A stretch of DNA of 8,383 nucleotides. It comes from UBA1413 sp964567485 (lineage in GTDB: Bacteria > Bacteroidota > Bacteroidia > Bacteroidales > Prolixibacteraceae). Below are positions 7,301-8,383 of the stretch, one piece after another; the first letter of the stretch is position 1; every line of letters starts with the position of its first letter. The notes beneath the pieces are model-generated. The model did no database searches. It was not told where the DNA came from and saw nothing but the letters and a program-made list of their open reading frames with translations. Made by a program: the position numbers and the translations under genes. Location: NCBI GenBank assembly GCA_964567485.1, contig CAZMMX010000084.1:1-8383 (forward strand). Reading direction: 5' to 3'.

Positions 7301-8382
7301 CCGACGACTTCAACCGGCCCCTCTCTCCCCAGGAGATGGAACACTACCGGGAACAGGTGGCCGATGGACGCATCAGGGTGACCTCCTACAAAAAAAGCTA
7401 CGAGAAACTGGAGGCCGCCCGTCAGGCCGGGGCTCCCCCTTCGGAAATCAAAAAAATCCTGGTCGAACTCGACGACCGCTCCGCAAAAATACACAGCTCT
7501 CCCCAGGCCAAAATGATGATGAAAACCCTCCAGAAAGACCCCAAAAACCTGGACCTCATCAAACGCTACAGTAATTCGATGGACCGGGTTCACCAGCGGG
7601 TCGAAAAACGGTACCACCAGGAGATGGATGAACGGGGATGGAGCCGCGAGGAGCTGGAAGCCATCCGCAACAGGCCCGACCCCGCTGATCTGCAGCGGGC
7701 CCGCGAAAAACAGGCACGGGGAGAGACCGTGCAGCCTGAAGACCTCCTGGGCAGCAAAACCGTTAACATGGACTACGACGCCGGCCGGAAAGCCAAAACA
7801 GGCCCCGACGGACGCCCCCAGCCGCCGGTGAAGAACGGAGAACCTACCTCCGTGGAGGCCTGGCACGCCGATGCCCAGGAGGCCTGGGAAAAGGCTTTTC
7901 ATGCGGAAACCGGACAAAACGCAGCCCACTCCTGGGAAAACATCACCCACTCCAAGGTGAGCGACGCCTATGCCGACCTCAACGTACTCCAGAAAAACGG
8001 CATCCTCCACGCCAACAAGGCATGGGCCGGACAAACAGCCGACGTCACCTATTTCAAGGGAGAACATATCAGGCAATCGCCCGAATTCCAGAAAGTGGAG
8101 AAATATGTAGAAATCGCCAGGGGCACCGCCAAGGACTACCGCACCAAAATGAACCCCCTCATGGAAAGCAAAAAGCCCCAACCGGGAACAGCTTCCCATG
8201 AGGCGTGGCAAAAACACAAAAACTACTGGGACTCCGTCAACGGGGTCATGGAACAGATGGGCACCGGCCGCAAGGACCCAATGACTGCCGACCGGGAAAT
8301 CCGCGAAATCACCGGCGGCAAAAGCCTCCTGGAAGTGACCTTCGACATGCGCAACTTCATGGAATCCCTCATGAAGTTGTAA
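4309..8382 (+). CDS. Large probably exported multi-module protein of unknown function
   Basis: A complete 1357-residue protein; I do not recognise a named family for the whole. The N-terminus (KKKASK, then a hydrophobic run at about residues 9-22) looks like a signal peptide or membrane anchor with no lipobox cysteine. A Pro/Thr-rich linker runs to about 83. Residues 85-225 (from RGLFEYRLPPGWSV to DFIAGLWL) resemble the PsbP/DcrB-like fold; this is a pattern judgement. A helical region spans about 265-422. A Cys/aromatic-rich segment spans about 425-530, with C473-G-E-C476. A low-complexity linker (612-645) leads into a charged, probably coiled-coil stretch (645-745). A Gly/Ala-rich hydrophobic stretch lies at about 830-935, an 8-residue repeat (GGTSPAAK) at 955-985, then charged helices and a Trp-rich C-terminal module (about 1145-1357). 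The ATG at 4309 gives the signal-like N-terminus. The gene follows a candidate promoter and ends one base before the window edge. No catalytic toxin, nuclease or protease motif was seen. Confidence 0.85.
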   Translation: MDKKKASKWNLAILILGALFLMSPAPPALRPALFPGTLTIPASRSTLPEQSRVMATTIPETTVTTSQNTATISDTPAPPEEYHQRGLFEYRLPPGWSVAEEHTNAEYLSFSQVVEGELRYNVRIRTKGFPVANDGEFQKILASLTKNYAAKNNHIDLVEEQSRYTTFGIERCTMLSYFAPDFNHRGFLFCPIVNGKLYYVAVFDKRPQKKELRRDAADFIAGLWLKGTRPQETPQPLATGTSAGSRAPLEVEGETIPAAQPIPFLDIKTITASQWDGAVAGAMEGMRLVYGPMNEAEEAEFMKAWAPLRQTPFREAVDYMNKFNPLLGEFLVYRTAVVQTSQLLEEAVTNAGYAAEFDDPGGVRNYMELASRYQALLLSRQKRLDQVAQALADLGNPPDGRALMAQRQKRYKQEKEFLESLLSDFTPEGCWAGTQNQFYDPSYKFGEVWFPRYFYIYKIDTPDGEKYYDIELCGECNYSSLPGKSTVRGNMGDRFIRRELTTPDYYGKGVGGANDGKLFHHFVRFDYPNIPSFPETTSARFKELIATGEKVKNTLFNGSFTKQMAINSMAAAFFKTAVRWTEEERWDDYAHDPESVFIPDELKKAFAAEMAGGGPSATLAAQTPAKKPETPAGQASVKGNASADHSAEERRKITEETIAFHKTNLSIIEKNMSRDREELKGEKDPRRREALQLRILGAQADLQAEKDRIATIQTGEIVHSRSPWDEYARAGFIQNIARNQQRLENISRSVRKAYEMADKLPEEQARKARAIIGNKFRGEMVGNLDEAGVLAIVEEANNVGRQYYEEKMAVDRAANKEAVADAEWADACLQTAQVVKTAADGSMTVLSLFGGQYVNNVYQGVTGYIEGGPKEAFLRVAGSYNTVTGIAVDGFRGFETAVNNGGDFMDGLKGAAGEAVKGYITSKAFSYGAGKISSAYARPNGPLPDLDNPGAVKSGTSPAAKGGTSPAAKGGTSPVAKGGTSPDAPAQVRTKGKPAIDADDFNRPLSPQEMEHYREQVADGRIRVTSYKKSYEKLEAARQAGAPPSEIKKILVELDDRSAKIHSSPQAKMMMKTLQKDPKNLDLIKRYSNSMDRVHQRVEKRYHQEMDERGWSREELEAIRNRPDPADLQRAREKQARGETVQPEDLLGSKTVNMDYDAGRKAKTGPDGRPQPPVKNGEPTSVEAWHADAQEAWEKAFHAETGQNAAHSWENITHSKVSDAYADLNVLQKNGILHANKAWAGQTADVTYFKGEHIRQSPEFQKVEKYVEIARGTAKDYRTKMNPLMESKKPQPGTASHEAWQKHKNYWDSVNGVMEQMGTGRKDPMTADREIREITGGKSLLEVTFDMRNFMESLMKL
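7171..7253 (+). repeat. 24-bp in-frame tandem repeat within the large gene
   Basis: Three full 24-base units (7171-7194, 7195-7218, 7219-7242) and an 11-base fourth start (7243-7253) encode GTSPAAKG repeats with one Ala-to-Val change. Units 1 and 2 differ by one base, as do units 2 and 3. The near-identity at DNA level suggests recent expansion by slippage. Copy changes would keep the frame and only lengthen a flexible linker between the Gly/Ala-rich stretch and the C-terminal region. Confidence 0.95.
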
Positions 8383-8383
8383 T

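Noticed and set aside
6847..8217. 456-residue minus-strand open frame inside the large gene
   Set aside because: Same reasoning: a mirror-frame shadow with repetitive Gly/Val/Phe-rich content, including the antisense of the 24-bp repeat.

Overview
The window looks like a draft-genome or metagenome contig from a Bacteroidota-type bacterium. This is an inference. Coding regions are GC-rich with mostly G/C-ending codons, while intergenic DNA is AT-rich. Most starts lack a clear Shine-Dalgarno sequence. Two intergenic sites resemble the Bacteroidota -33/-7 promoter (TTTG, about 19 bases, TAnnTTTG). The small membrane protein belongs to a type I associate with Bacteroidota. A run of exactly 100 Ns flanked by an exact 55-base duplication marks an artificial scaffold join.

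Layout. On the minus strand at the left is a complete nicotinate phosphoribosyltransferase (pncB, NAD salvage). Divergently on the plus strand, after a 114-base intergenic region, is a 350-residue dihydroflavonol-reductase-like NAD(P)-dependent epimerase/reductase. A 183-base AT-rich spacer follows, carrying two near-perfect 54-base tandem repeats plus a decayed third copy, with overlapping inverted repeats. Next comes a small atypical short-chain dehydrogenase (NmrA/TIP30-like) that is interrupted by the N gap. It becomes a continuous 227-residue protein once the duplicated 55 bases and the Ns are collapsed. It overlaps by 4 bases a 151-residue four-helix membrane protein, so these two form an operon. 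Just past that gene's stop lies a relic, in the same reading frame, of a second copy of its C-terminal tail.

The right half is one 1357-residue gene (4309-8382) with a plausible promoter upstream. It encodes a probably exported, multi-module protein with a PsbP/DcrB-like N-terminal module, helical and coiled-coil regions, a Gly/Ala-rich hydrophobic stretch, an in-frame 8-residue tandem repeat and a distinct C-terminal module. I cannot name its family. It is the main candidate for undescribed biology here.

Three of the genes use or make nicotinamide cofactors, but nothing in the sequence shows they form one pathway. No tRNA, rRNA, CRISPR array, insertion sequence or integrase was seen.
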